This document shows, piece after piece, positions 9,171-19,008 of a stretch of 64,000 nt of DNA. Position 1 is the stretch's first letter; each line of letters opens with the position of its first letter. The position numbers and the translations under genes were made by a program. The notes under the pieces are model-generated. The model was not told the DNA's origin. It did not search any database and saw only the letters and a program-made list of their open reading frames with translations. The stretch is from Eremothecium cymbalariae DBVPG#7215 (taxonomy: Eukaryota; Ascomycota; Saccharomycetes; Saccharomycetales; Saccharomycetaceae): positions 496,001 through 560,000 of the forward strand of contig NC_016456.1 in NCBI RefSeq assembly GCF_000235365.1, read 5' to 3'.

Positions 9171-10094
9171 ATGCTATCCATACTCGCTAGACCTAGTAAG
9201 AAACTATCTCTTGCTGTTGGAACCACAGCAGCAGCAGCCATTGCAGCAGGGTACTTTTACCAAGCCTCTGCAATTAATTCTAGTTATATTCACAATGACT
9301 CGGGAACCAAGGCAGCAGCCGCAGCTACTTTTACTGGAGACAATCAATGGCATGATTTATCAATCGCTGCAATTGAACAGTTAAGTCATGATACCAGGCG
9401 TTTTACTTTTAAATTACCCTCTGATGATCACACCACCGGGTTGATGACCGCATCTGCCTTGTTGGCAAAGTATGTGACTCCAAAGGGTTCTAATGTTATT
9501 AGACCTTATACCCCGGTAACTGATAATATGCAGAAGGGTTCTTTTGATTTGGTTATTAAACATTATGAAGGCGGTAAGTTCACTACGCACCTGTTTGGTT
9601 TGAAAGAAAATGATACTGTTTCATTTAAGGGTCCAATTCAGAAATGGCGCTGGCAACCAAATTCCTTTGATTCAGTTGTCTTGCTTGGTGCAGGTACCGG
9701 GATCACTCCTTTGTTCCAATTGATGCATCACATTGCGGAGAACAAGGCTGACCACACCAAGGTTCATTTGTTTTATGGGAACAAAACACCACAGGACATT
9801 CTATTGAAGAAGGAATTGGATGATTTGGCCTCGAGGTTCCCTGACCAAATCCACGTGACTTATTTTGTTGATAAGCCAAATTGGAGTTTCCGTGGTGAGA
9901 AGGGGTTCATTACTAAAGAGTTTCTACAGAAGCATATTCCAAAACCAGATGAAAAGACCCAGCTATTTGTTTGTGGGCCCCCTCCATTTATGAGTGCTTA
10001 TTCGGGCCCCAAAGTTTCACCTACTGATCAAGGCGACCTTACCGGTATGCTTGCTGAGTTAGGATATGCTAAGGAGCAAGTTTACAAATTTTAG
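9171..10094 (+). CDS. MCR1: Mitochondrial NADH-cytochrome b5 reductase
   Basis: The 307-residue flavoprotein transfers electrons from NADH to cytochrome b5 or to D-erythroascorbyl radicals. In S. cerevisiae Mcr1 (YKL150W, 302 aa) exists in outer-membrane and intermembrane-space forms. The N-terminus is a short basic segment (RPSKKLS) followed by a hydrophobic stretch (residues about 14-35) suited to outer-membrane anchoring and inner-membrane-protease processing. The FAD-binding RPYTPV motif (about residue 112) and GKFTTHLF follow. The NADH-binding [12 protein letters not shown] (about 177) and CGPPPFMSA (about 270) are intact. Confidence 0.95.
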   Translation: MLSILARPSKKLSLAVGTTAAAAIAAGYFYQASAINSSYIHNDSGTKAAAAATFTGDNQWHDLSIAAIEQLSHDTRRFTFKLPSDDHTTGLMTASALLAKYVTPKGSNVIRPYTPVTDNMQKGSFDLVIKHYEGGKFTTHLFGLKENDTVSFKGPIQKWRWQPNSFDSVVLLGAGTGITPLFQLMHHIAENKADHTKVHLFYGNKTPQDILLKKELDDLASRFPDQIHVTYFVDKPNWSFRGEKGFITKEFLQKHIPKPDEKTQLFVCGPPPFMSAYSGPKVSPTDQGDLTGMLAELGYAKEQVYKF

Positions 10095-10127
10095 ATTTTA
10101 AGTAGGATAATAAATATTATTGTACTC

Positions 10128-11340
10128 TTATGATTGATCGGTGGGCTGCGGCGGCTCTGTTGTTGTGGAGAGGAACCCAGCGCGGAAACTTTGTGTTTGT
10201 CGCGCTGGGTTAGTTATCGTCTCAGTACAAGGGTCTGGAATGCGGAAACGAGACAAATTCTCCTTTGTAAGAGCAACAGAGCTTGAAGAGGGCTGCATTA
10301 GACTGCGGCATCGATCAAAGTCAATATCTTCAAAGCGCTTATTTTGGGTAAGCAATGCAACCTTCTCATCTTGTAAAGTATTTAAGATACCAATGAATTC
10401 CGGGTCCCAGTATAGTTTATCATCGGCATAAGTTGGATGTGCAGCATCCACGTCAATGGAAAGCAGCTCCATGTGTGAGTTCCGGCCCCTTTTGCATTTA
10501 TCAAGCGCCAGGAATTTTGTCTGTGCGTCACCGTCCCCGCCGTCCCCGTCCTCCTCCTCATCGCTCAAACTAATCTCAGCACTATTCTTACGTTTCCGCA
10601 CGCGATGCTCCACTAGGGCCTCGTAACGAACATGCAGATGCGCACTAAGCCACCAAAGAGGCTGCAGCCGCTTCAGAAGGCACCAACTCAACGGCGAACC
10701 AAGCTGCCCACGTGACACATCCTCGCGGAAATGTGGTTTGTAACTAAGCAACTGCGAACAGTTCCCATACTTCTCAACTCCCCTGGGCCAATCGTGGCTC
10801 AGCATCATATCCAACCGGCGCCCCCCCGGCCCACGATCGAGAAGCATCAGCGGCACAACATCGCTCACACGCACATGGTACAGCGACCGCACCAACTCAT
10901 CCCAACGCCCATCGACTTCCGCCCCGCCAGAAGGCCGCGATCTCATCAAATCCCACCGCTTATATATCCCACTGACCCCCCCGATGCGTAGCCCACGGAA
11001 CCACACCACCCCGCTATATCCCCATATAATAGATGTTAGGCGCCACCCACCCGCCGTACGGCAAATCTATCAACTGCGCAAAATTCTCATGGTTCCCACC
11101 GATGAACACCGTCAACACAGGCGCCCTGAGCTGCCCGGAATAGTACCTGGGGAAATCGCCCAGCCGCACATACTTGCGTGGCACACTGATGCTTGCAAAG
11201 TCTGCACTGGTCCGCAACGACTGGAAGTCGCCGAGCACCACCAGCAAATCCGGGGTGTGCGCCAGGTTCTTCAGCGACCCGTAGACCCTGCTCAACTCCC
11301 CGTGGGCGCAGCCCTGCACCGCTACATGCAACGTCTCCAT
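10128..11340 (-). CDS. DBR1: RNA lariat debranching enzyme, interrupted by a one-base frameshift
   Basis: Dbr1 hydrolyses the 2'-5' bond of intron lariats. The N-terminal frame (11340-11014) encodes the metallophosphoesterase motifs GCAHGE, LGDFQS and GGNHE and ends at TAG (11014-11016). The continuation lies in the +1 frame from about 11019 to 10128 (roughly 295 codons) and holds MLSHDWP and SAHLHVRYEAL, so all metal-binding motifs exist but in two frames. The break follows NIYYMG within a run of four G on the coding strand (+ strand C at 11020-11023); with three G the frame would continue M-G-Y-S, matching S. cerevisiae YKL149C at this point. Explanations are an assembly or sequencing indel, a recent mutation, or +1 recoding at a TAG followed by C. 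Both halves look selectively maintained. Confidence 0.85.
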
Positions 11341-11472
11341 CGCTCTGAAAGGAACTCAACATGTGTTTGTTGTTTGTTAAGAAAATAAATAAAAAAATAA
11401 ATATAAAATATATACAACCGGCAAGAGCAAAATGCCCCGTGTTTTCGGTCTGGCAGCAGGGGCCTGGCCTCT

Positions 11473-13446
11473 TCAGTAAGCCCTCACCGTGGGGGGCACC
11501 GGAGCACACTCGGCTTCATCAAGAGTAGTTGCAATAACATTACGGTACTTGATCTCAACGGGATCTCCAGATCCCCTCTGCCACGACAGCGTATGTTTCA
11601 TCCAGTTCTCATCGTCTCGGTCCGGGTAATCCTCGTGGGCATGCGCACCACGTGACTCCTTTCTCGCCACCGCAGACGCAGCCGTCTGCGTAGCACATGT
11701 CAGCAGGTTCTGCAGCTCCAGCGTCTCCACAAGATCGCTGTTCCAGATCATAGACCGGTCCGTGGTCCCCACGTCCACAAACGTCGAGTCAACCTCCAGA
11801 ATGTTGCGCAGCCCCGCCTGCAAAGACTCCTCTGTACGGAACACAGACACATCGTTCTGCATTGTCTTCTGCATGTTCAACCGGATGGTGCTGGTGGACA
11901 GCGGGCCCGTGGCCGTGCGCAGCTTGTCCAGATTGGCAATGGATTCCTGCCCCAGATCGGCGGGCACCGGCTTGTGTGGCAGCCCCGGCTGCAGCGTATC
12001 ACTGATCGTGTGCGCCACAGCACGTCCAAACACAACCAGATCCAACAGCGAATTAGCGCCCAGCCGGTTTGCGCCATGCACAGAAACACACGCAGCCTCG
12101 CCACACGCCAACAGCCCCGGAATAACCTTGTCCTCGCCGGTTTCTTGGTCGACCGTTAAGCACTCGCCGTTCCAACGAGTTGGAACGCCTCCCATATTGT
12201 AGTGCACCGTAGGCAGAACAGGAATGGGCTCCTTGGTCACATCAACACCCGCAAACACGTGGGCGGTCTCGGAAATGCCCGGCAGACGCTCCTTCAACAC
12301 AGACGCAGGCAAATGATGCAGCTGCAGATATATGTGGTCCTTCTGCGGCCCTACACCACGGCCCTCGCGGATCTCCATGGTCATCGCACGCGAAACAACA
12401 TCGCGGCACGCCAGGTCCTTCGCGGTTGGCGCGTACCGCTCCATGAACCGCTCGCCCTCGGAGTTCACGAGGAACCCTCCCTCGCCACGTGCGCCCTCCG
12501 TGATCAGACACCCGGACCCGTACACGCCGGACGGATGGAACTGCACAAACTCCAGGTCCTGCAGCGGGAACCCGGCACGTGACACCATCCCGTTGCCGTC
12601 ACCCGTGCACGTGTGCGCGGACGTGCACGAAAAATACGTCCGCCCATACCCGCCTGTGGCCAACACCGTGCGATGCGCACGGAACCGATGGATCGTCCCG
12701 TCCTCCTGGTTGTATGCGATGACTCCTACCACCTCCCCGTTGTGCGTCAGCAAATCAAGCGCAAAATACTCAATGAAAAAATGCGTACTGTGGTTCAGCG
12801 CCTGCCCGTACAACGTGTGCAGCATGGCATGCCCTGTGCGGTCTGCAACCGCGCACGTCCGGTACGCCTGCCCGCCCTTGCCGAACTCCTTGGACTGCCC
12901 GCCGAACGCCCGCTGGTAAATACGCCCTTCCTCCGTGCGCGAAAACGGCATACCGAAATGCTCCAGCTCGATGATCGAATCCGGCGCCTCACGTGTCATG
13001 TAATGGATCGCATCCTGGTCTCCTAGCCAGTCTGAGCCCTTGACGGTGTCGTACATGTGCCACTTCCAGTCGTCCTTGTGGATGTTGCCTAACGCTGCAT
13101 TGATACCGCCCTGCGCCGCCACCGTGTGCGATCTCGTGGGGAACAGCTTGGAGATACACGCCGTCTTGAAGCCTGCCTCGGCCAGGCCAAACGCGGCTCT
13201 TAGCCCGGCTCCTCCTGCGCCCACCACTATGCAATCGTACTCGTGGTCCACAATGTGGTACTGGCCGTGGCGGCTGCTGGAGTCTGCCTCCGCAGCGGCC
13301 GCAGCCGCGCCGGCGCCGGGGCTTGCGGAAGCAAGTCCCCTGGGGCGCTGGCCCACCTGGCTGCCCACCTGGCTGCCCGGCTGGGCAGCCAGCCGGGGCG
13401 AGCACCGACGAAGAGCCGATGCCGATTGTCTGAGAGATAATAACAT
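11473..13446 (-). CDS. SDH1: Succinate dehydrogenase flavoprotein subunit, mitochondrial
   Basis: The 657-residue subunit of respiratory complex II and the TCA cycle oxidises succinate to fumarate in the mitochondrial matrix. The chosen ATG at 13446 begins a presequence ([20 protein letters not shown]), followed by an unusual alanine- and glycine-rich segment. An upstream in-frame extension to 13542 starts with a lysine-rich non-presequence stretch and is less likely. The FAD dinucleotide motif [13 protein letters not shown], the covalent FAD histidine in [16 protein letters not shown], and the catalytic [22 protein letters not shown] and [14 protein letters not shown] are intact. The coding sequence is rich in G/C at third positions, unlike most neighbours. 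S. cerevisiae ortholog YKL148C. Confidence 0.96.
   Translation of the reverse strand: MLLSLRQSASALRRCSPRLAAQPGSQVGSQVGQRPRGLASASPGAGAAAAAAEADSSSRHGQYHIVDHEYDCIVVGAGGAGLRAAFGLAEAGFKTACISKLFPTRSHTVAAQGGINAALGNIHKDDWKWHMYDTVKGSDWLGDQDAIHYMTREAPDSIIELEHFGMPFSRTEEGRIYQRAFGGQSKEFGKGGQAYRTCAVADRTGHAMLHTLYGQALNHSTHFFIEYFALDLLTHNGEVVGVIAYNQEDGTIHRFRAHRTVLATGGYGRTYFSCTSAHTCTGDGNGMVSRAGFPLQDLEFVQFHPSGVYGSGCLITEGARGEGGFLVNSEGERFMERYAPTAKDLACRDVVSRAMTMEIREGRGVGPQKDHIYLQLHHLPASVLKERLPGISETAHVFAGVDVTKEPIPVLPTVHYNMGGVPTRWNGECLTVDQETGEDKVIPGLLACGEAACVSVHGANRLGANSLLDLVVFGRAVAHTISDTLQPGLPHKPVPADLGQESIANLDKLRTATGPLSTSTIRLNMQKTMQNDVSVFRTEESLQAGLRNILEVDSTFVDVGTTDRSMIWNSDLVETLELQNLLTCATQTAASAVARKESRGAHAHEDYPDRDDENWMKHTLSWQRGSGDPVEIKYRNVIATTLDEAECAPVPPTVRAY
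13369..13392. repeat. Short inverted repeat inside the SDH1 presequence coding region
   Basis: CTGGCTGCCC, a GGCT loop, and GGGCAGCCAG form a perfect 10-bp hairpin. Just 5' on the + strand there is also a direct repetition of the ACCTGGCTGCCC unit, which encodes the GSQVGSQVG stretch of the presequence. Confidence 0.8.
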
Positions 13447-14060
13447 TGGTTTCTGAGTTGGTGATCTTGGTTTTTCTGTCAGGTTCTGTATGTCGTTGCT
13501 GGGAAAAATGCTTTTTTCTCTCTGGTTTTTTATTATGTGCAAAATGAAGTGAATGTACTAAACGCCAGGCCGGACGAGAGAGACGTGGGGGCAAGCCGGG
13601 AAAACGGGAATAAGGGGACGTTTTTGACCGGAACGCAGTGCTCGGTGCTTGTCAGGGTTGTGGTTGGTGCTTTTTAAATAGTTGAGCAGAGGCACCGGGC
13701 CCTACACAACCCCCCACGCGGAGCGGAGGGGGGTTGTGTAGGGCCCGCGTGACCGCGGGCCCGCAGCGGACGGGCAGCAGGACACACAGGGCGGACAGCC
13801 GAGCTCGTCTCCGGTGGCGGGCGTACACAACGATACGGCGCGCGCCCCGCGCCCTCTCCAAAACGGGTATGCTTGTCTTGTTTCTTTCTGCACAAAAAGT
13901 GTGATCATTTCAGTTTTTTCTCCCCCCCGCAGAGAAAAACCAAAAGCCTAATAATAGCTTGTCGTACTGTTTAGCATGGCTGCTGTTGTGTTCAAAGCTC
14001 TCGTGATACAACACTAAGCTAAAAGGCCATTAGCAAAATAAAAAGAAAATAGAGACACAT
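13447..14060. other. SDH1-AVT3 divergent promoter region, GC-rich
   Basis: This 614-bp bidirectional region has an unusually GC-rich core (about 13680-13850) containing a 20-bp perfect hairpin and a GCGGGCCCGC palindrome (13755-13764). No RNA gene or protein gene is recognised. Short overlapping minus-strand open frames in the GC-rich core look like compositional artefacts. Confidence 0.55.
13696..13747. repeat. Perfect 20-bp inverted repeat with 12-nt loop
   Basis: The left arm 13696-13715 (starting CGGGCCCTACACAAC) is the exact reverse complement of the right arm 13728-13747. The loop is ACGCGGAGCGGA (13716-13727). It lies 250 bp upstream of SDH1 and about 310 bp upstream of AVT3. Confidence 0.95.
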
Positions 14061-15944
14061 ATGTCGCGCAGGCCTTCGATGCAGTTGGGCAGTAGTGTAC
14101 CCTCGTCGCGGGCGTCGGTTAACGTCGACTGGCAGAATCCTGACTCTGTTATGCTGGACATAGTCAACAGGCATCTTGCGGCGGAGTCAGGAAACTCGTT
14201 GACGCTTTTGGGTGGGGACATGACACGTGACCTATATCGGTGGACCAGCGAGCAGGCTGCTGCGCCGCCGCCGCCGGCGCAGCAGCAGCAGCAGCAGCAG
14301 CAGGGCGTGCCACCCATGCTGCTGGGGGGGAGGCCAGCGTCGCCGCTGGCCTCCGTTAGTGGCAGTTCGCGAAGACGGTCGATGAGTTTTTCCGGGTCAT
14401 ATGCAGGCACGTTTAGTGAGATGACTGCCAACGAGATGAGGGCGCCTAATGGGTTCCGGCGCAGCTACATGTTGATGAACAACCAGGCGAAAAAGTCAGA
14501 TTTCATTACCAGGAATTTCATTGAGTTTCTCAGTCTATACGGGCATTTTGCCGGCGAGGATCTTTCTGACGACGACGACGACGACGACGGTGGGGGTGGG
14601 GGTGAGGGTGAGGGCGGGCTGGGCGGGCTGGGCGGCGGCGGGAGAAGGCTCCATAGAGACAGGGAATCAGTACTTTTATCGGATGAGGAGGAACCGCTAT
14701 TGGGTACTGTGGAAGAACGCAGTAGCAGTGCTACTAGGAGCGGCGGCAGGAAGGGCAAGGCGTCGGTTTTCAAGACGGTGTTGTTGTTATTAAAAGCCTT
14801 TGTTGGGACGGGGGTACTATTTATGCCAAAGGGTTTCCAGAACGGCGGCTGGTTGTTCAGTTGTGGGTGTCTTATTTTCTTTGGAGTGGTGTCGTGTTTT
14901 TGTTTTTTACTTTTGATCGAGGCTAAAACAGAGGCGTGTGTAAATGGGTATGGGGACTTGGGGAGGGTAGCGTATGGCAAGAGCATGCAACGTGGGATCT
15001 TGGCGTCTATCGTGTTGTCGCAGATAGGGTTTTCTGCAGCGTATACGATTTTCACGGCGACCAACTTGCAGGTGTTTTTTGGGGAGGTTTTCGGTTGGTC
15101 GCATCGGCTGTCGGTCTATATCTTTTTGCAATTGGTTGTGTATTTGCCCTTGGCGTTGACTCGGAGGATCTCCAGGTTGTCGGGCACTGCGCTTGCTGCA
15201 GATGTGTTGATTTTGTTTGGTTTGGTGTACGTCTACGGCTATAGCGCGGTATATGTGTTGCGGTATGGGGTGGCATCGCAGTCTATGAAAATGTTCAATC
15301 GTCAGGATTGGACGTTGTTTGTGGGGACTGCTATCTTTACGTATGAAGGCATTGGTCTTTTGGTTCCAATTCAAGAGTCGATGAGCAGGCCGGGCAGATT
15401 TGCGTCGTGTCTTGTGTGGGTCATTGCAGCAGTGACGTCTATTTTCATCTCCTGTGGGCTGCTCTGCTATTCTGCGTTTGGATCCCGTGTGGAAACGGTC
15501 ATCTTGTTGAACTTCCCCAAGGATAGTGTGCTAAGCAGCAGCGTGCAGTTTCTGTATGCCATGGCAATCATGCTTTCGACGCCTCTACAGTTGTTCCCCG
15601 CCATCCGTATATTGGAACACGGCATCATTTCCTCCTCGGTGTCCGGGAAACATGACCCAAGGGTCAAATGGGCGAAAAATTGGTTCCGGGTGCTTGTTGT
15701 GTTTGTGACCGTCTCCATCGCATGGGTTGGCGCCGACGACTTGGATAAATTCGTGTCCTTGATTGGCAGTTTTGCATGTGTCCCGCTAATCTACATATAC
15801 CCACCGTTGCTCCATTACATGCTTTTCAAGGGCACTGGCCGTGTTTCCAACGCGGCCTTGTTCCTCGACCAGCTCGTGGTATGGTTCGGAGTCATCGGCA
15901 TGTTCTACACATCCTCACAAACCGTGAAGCAGTGGCTCCAATAG
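14061..15944 (+). CDS. AVT3: Vacuolar amino acid exporter, AVT3 type
   Basis: The 627-residue member of the amino acid/auxin permease family exports neutral amino acids from the vacuole to the cytosol in S. cerevisiae (Avt3, YKL146W, 692 aa). A long hydrophilic N-terminus (about 235 residues) includes a polyglutamine run of eight CAG codons (14280-14303), an aspartate run and a glycine-rich segment. The transporter core starts at VFKTVLLLLKAFVGTGVLFMPKGFQNGG and contains about 11 membrane segments to the C-terminus. The conserved FIEFLSLYGHFAGEDL element, typical of the Avt3/Avt4 N-terminus, is present near residue 150. It is followed head-to-tail by RPT1. Confidence 0.92.
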   Translation: MSRRPSMQLGSSVPSSRASVNVDWQNPDSVMLDIVNRHLAAESGNSLTLLGGDMTRDLYRWTSEQAAAPPPPAQQQQQQQQGVPPMLLGGRPASPLASVSGSSRRRSMSFSGSYAGTFSEMTANEMRAPNGFRRSYMLMNNQAKKSDFITRNFIEFLSLYGHFAGEDLSDDDDDDDGGGGGEGEGGLGGLGGGGRRLHRDRESVLLSDEEEPLLGTVEERSSSATRSGGRKGKASVFKTVLLLLKAFVGTGVLFMPKGFQNGGWLFSCGCLIFFGVVSCFCFLLLIEAKTEACVNGYGDLGRVAYGKSMQRGILASIVLSQIGFSAAYTIFTATNLQVFFGEVFGWSHRLSVYIFLQLVVYLPLALTRRISRLSGTALAADVLILFGLVYVYGYSAVYVLRYGVASQSMKMFNRQDWTLFVGTAIFTYEGIGLLVPIQESMSRPGRFASCLVWVIAAVTSIFISCGLLCYSAFGSRVETVILLNFPKDSVLSSSVQFLYAMAIMLSTPLQLFPAIRILEHGIISSSVSGKHDPRVKWAKNWFRVLVVFVTVSIAWVGADDLDKFVSLIGSFACVPLIYIYPPLLHYMLFKGTGRVSNAALFLDQLVVWFGVIGMFYTSSQTVKQWLQ

Positions 15945-16141
15945 GCCTAAAGTGATAAGATATGTATGTATATGTCTATACTCTTATTATAACTGTGTGG
16001 GGGACGGGCGGCTCCGGCGCTGTCGCCATCTCGATGACATCCGGGTAACCGATACATGGGAAAACGGCGGTTTCAATTTTTCTTTTGTTTTTTATAAAAC
16101 AAAATTAACGAAATCCCAAAAAACCCATGTTTTTAAGACAT

Positions 16142-16150
16142 TTTGCCACC
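16142..16150 (-). promoter_or_regulatory. PACE (Rpn4-type) site upstream of RPT1
   Basis: GGTGGCAAA on the minus strand, an exact match to the proteasome-associated control element bound by Rpn4, lies 59 bp upstream of the RPT1 ATG. The same element is present upstream of PRE3 in this window. Confidence 0.85.
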
Positions 16151-16208
16151 CTTGAGGAAGAGGAACAGCGATACTTCCTGTTCAATATCCATATCAAGAA
16201 AAGTCCCA

Positions 16209-17579
16209 ATGTCTCCAAAGGAAGATTGGGAGAAGTATAAGCCTCCAGTGGAAACGGAGGATGAGCAGAAGCAAGCAGATGATAAAATTAAACCTCTTAC
16301 CGAGGGCGATATTCAAGTCCTCAAGACATATGGGGCTGCTCCTTACGCAGCTAAGTTAAAATCAACCGAAAAGGATCTTAAGGACATTGAACAGCGTATT
16401 AAGGAGAAGGCTGGGGTTAAAGAGAGTGATACAGGTTTAGCACCCTCTCATTTGTGGGATATTTTGGGTGATAGACAAAAATTGAGTGAAAGACATCCAT
16501 TACAAGTTGCCAGGTGCACGAAAATCATCAAGTCGGAGCCTTCTAGGGACAGTGCGGGCGGAAGTAGCAGTGCGACCACTGTGGGGGACGATGATGAAGA
16601 TGCCAAGTATGTCATTAATTTGAAGCAGATTGCGAAGTTTGTTGTTGGGTTGGGCGAAAGAGTTTCTCCTACGGATATTGAGGAAGGTATGAGGGTTGGT
16701 GTTGATAGATCGAAATATTTTATTGAGTTGCCGTTGCCACCGCGTATTGATCCTAGCGTGACGATGATGACTGTTGAAGAAAAGCCGGATGTGACTTACT
16801 CTGATGTTGGGGGTTGCAAGGAGCAAATTGAAAAATTGAGGGAGGTTGTTGAGTTGCCGCTTTTGTCGCCGGAGAGATTTGCCGCGTTGGGTATTGATCC
16901 TCCAAAGGGTATTTTGCTTTATGGCCCACCAGGTACCGGTAAGACGTTGTGTGCCCGTGCTGTGGCGAACAGAACAGATGCGACATTCATTAGGGTGATA
17001 GGGTCCGAATTGGTTCAGAAGTACGTTGGTGAGGGTGCGCGTATGGTTAGGGAATTATTTGAGATGGCAAGGACCAAGAAAGCATGTATAATCTTTTTTG
17101 ATGAAGTGGACGCCATTGGTGGGGCGCGTTTCGATGATGGTGCTGGTGGCGACAATGAGGTTCAAAGAACAATGTTGGAGTTGATCACCCAATTAGATGG
17201 GTTCGACCCCCGCGGTAATATCAAGGTGATGTTTGCTACCAATAGACCAAATACACTAGATCCTGCATTGCTAAGGCCAGGAAGAATAGATCGTAAAGTT
17301 GAATTCTCCTTACCAGACTTGGAAGGCCGCGCTAACATATTCCGTATCCACACCAAATCCATGAGTGTAGAACGTGGCATTAGATGGGAATTGATTTCGA
17401 GATTATGCCCCAACTCCACAGGAGCAGAGTTGAGATCTGTATGTACAGAAGCCGGCATGTTTGCAATCAGATCTAGAAGGAAAGTGGCTACAGAGAAGGA
17501 TTTTTTGAAAGCTGTAGATAAAGTCATCAATGGATACAAGAAATTTAGCTCTACCTCTCGTTATATGCAATATAATTGA
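16209..17579 (+). CDS. RPT1: 26S proteasome regulatory ATPase Rpt1
   Basis: The 456-residue AAA ATPase subunit of the 19S base ring unfolds and translocates substrates into the 20S core. The start at ATG 16209 ([11 protein letters not shown]) aligns with the S. cerevisiae start (YKL145W, 467 aa); the frame is open upstream but no earlier ATG exists in it. An N-terminal coiled coil and OB region are followed by Walker A GPPGTGKT (about residue 239), Walker [21 protein letters not shown] and the second region of homology [13 protein letters not shown]. The C-terminus YMQYN is conserved. An acidic, low-complexity insert (about residues 105-125) is shorter than in S. cerevisiae. Confidence 0.97.
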   Translation: MSPKEDWEKYKPPVETEDEQKQADDKIKPLTEGDIQVLKTYGAAPYAAKLKSTEKDLKDIEQRIKEKAGVKESDTGLAPSHLWDILGDRQKLSERHPLQVARCTKIIKSEPSRDSAGGSSSATTVGDDDEDAKYVINLKQIAKFVVGLGERVSPTDIEEGMRVGVDRSKYFIELPLPPRIDPSVTMMTVEEKPDVTYSDVGGCKEQIEKLREVVELPLLSPERFAALGIDPPKGILLYGPPGTGKTLCARAVANRTDATFIRVIGSELVQKYVGEGARMVRELFEMARTKKACIIFFDEVDAIGGARFDDGAGGDNEVQRTMLELITQLDGFDPRGNIKVMFATNRPNTLDPALLRPGRIDRKVEFSLPDLEGRANIFRIHTKSMSVERGIRWELISRLCPNSTGAELRSVCTEAGMFAIRSRRKVATEKDFLKAVDKVINGYKKFSSTSRYMQYN

Positions 17580-17835
17580 AGTCAAAATCTTAAGAATAAA
17601 AAAATAAATATAAAAAAAACAGACCTAAGAGACAAACAACATAATAATGGATAAAGGAGAGAGGAGCGCATATCTGAAAAGTAAACGTTGTATAAATTTC
17701 TATACGCAGTAATAGCTTCTGTTGATATCACGTTAAATGTAGTGTATAAACCAGAAAAGATGAAGAAGATAAATATTATTAAAGCTAAGTCTGTTATTTT
17801 TTTGTTTTTGGGTTTGGGTTATATTGCATACAGTT

Positions 17836-18468
17836 TTATTCCCACCAGCTTACCAGCCCCATACCATCTGTCTGACAACTTCCCAAAAGTGCATAAGTTG
17901 GCGGTACTTGGAGCTTTCGCTGCTCCGCAGCAATCAACTCTTCCTTTTCCCTCAATTGTTCCTCGATCTCTCTTTCCTTTGGAGATTTGGGTTTGACATC
18001 AACAAAAACCTCTTGTTCTATCCTAAACCTAATTTTCTCATTTATATCAAAATATAGCTTTGTATCAGAATCCATAGGCCATACCCACGCATTATCATCT
18101 ACAGAGAAGTAGCATCCTTCAAAAAGCATGTTTTCGGGAATAAATATGTCATCGAAAAGACCTAGCAACGAAACTTTAATCCCTTCCACAGTACATTGTG
18201 ATATCCACCCGGTCACAATCTCTCCAACAAGAGGCTTAAATACCAGTGCGCGAAATGTAACATTGATGTACGAAGCACCATCGCCTGGTTTTAACTGGCC
18301 TTCGTCTGCAGCTAACAGATCATATACTGTTATACAAAGCCCAACATGTGGAATCACTTTATTTGCATATTTATTGTTCAATTGATGGTTGATCGCTGAC
18401 GCTGTGTCTCTATGAAACTGATCTGGCGGGATTCTAACCAAGTCACTTATTTTCGTTAGAATGAACAT
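17836..18468 (-). CDS. RPC25: RNA polymerase III subunit Rpc25
   Basis: The 210-residue Rpb7-like stalk subunit of RNA polymerase III pairs with Rpc17 and acts in initiation on tRNA and 5S genes. The N-terminal tip domain (FILTKISDLVRIPPDQF) and the C-terminal OB/S1 domain (ALVFKPLVGEIVTGWISQCTV) are in the usual order. The C-terminus ends in GMGLVSWWE. S. cerevisiae YKL144C is 212 aa. It is convergent with RPT1 and divergent from LTV1, as in S. cerevisiae. Confidence 0.95.
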   Translation of the reverse strand: MFILTKISDLVRIPPDQFHRDTASAINHQLNNKYANKVIPHVGLCITVYDLLAADEGQLKPGDGASYINVTFRALVFKPLVGEIVTGWISQCTVEGIKVSLLGLFDDIFIPENMLFEGCYFSVDDNAWVWPMDSDTKLYFDINEKIRFRIEQEVFVDVKPKSPKEREIEEQLREKEELIAAEQRKLQVPPTYALLGSCQTDGMGLVSWWE

Positions 18469-19008
18469 TCAAATAACTAATTGTAACGAGAAATGATATC
18501 AGATCGCAGCTGATCGTGCGTTCCCTGCCTCATACTTTTAGTATTCAAGGTTCATTTTTAGGATTGGGAATAATTTGATGAAAATTTTATGTCAGAGATG
18601 ACCTTCAGGAATAGGGTATACTGGGAGAAAAACTGGAAGGGATTGAAAGTTAGAGAAATAAACATCCATAAGAATTTGAAAACTTATTTTTGCGAATTCA
18701 TTGACGTTTATATGAATTCCAAAACTATACTGGGTTCGAATGATACATTGGATCGACGCAAATAATATTTGTTCTGTATTTGATCACGTGATAAAGATCA
18801 CCGTTGAAATTTCTTCCGAGAAATTGGAAAATTTTCCAGCCAGGATAGGCATAAAAAATGAAAAGGAATTAAATTCTTTTCAAAAACGGTTTTTTGCAAA
18901 AAAGATGAGATGAGATGAGCTGGAGTTTTCTTTTCGTCCCAGTTGTTGGTTCTGATTTGATATATTGAAATCTGTATATTTGCTTTGGTTATACTGCAGG
19001 AAGGAATA
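18469..19008. promoter_or_regulatory. RPC25-LTV1 bidirectional promoter with PAC, RRPE and CACGTG motifs
   Basis: GGAAAATTTTCC (18826-18837) contains the RRPE core, and GATGAGATGAGATGAGC (18904-18920) gives three overlapping PAC cores, about 90 bp before the LTV1 ATG. ATCACGTGAT (18783-18792) is a palindromic Cbf1-type E-box. RRPE plus PAC is the classical signature of ribosome and Pol I/III biogenesis genes, and fits both flanking genes. Confidence 0.7.

Noticed and set aside
13447..13542. Upstream in-frame extension of SDH1 (32 codons)
   Set aside because: It does not look like a mitochondrial presequence, while the ATG at 13446 starts an arginine/serine-rich presequence; the distal ATG could still be used, but is less likely.
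13652..13908. Three overlapping short minus-strand frames in the SDH1-AVT3 promoter
   Set aside because: They are stop-poor only because of local high GC and include the inverted repeat; no conserved protein pattern.
16143..16208. Upstream extension of RPT1
   Set aside because: No ATG in this part of the frame; the segment overlaps the PACE site, and the ATG at 16209 aligns with the known Rpt1 start.
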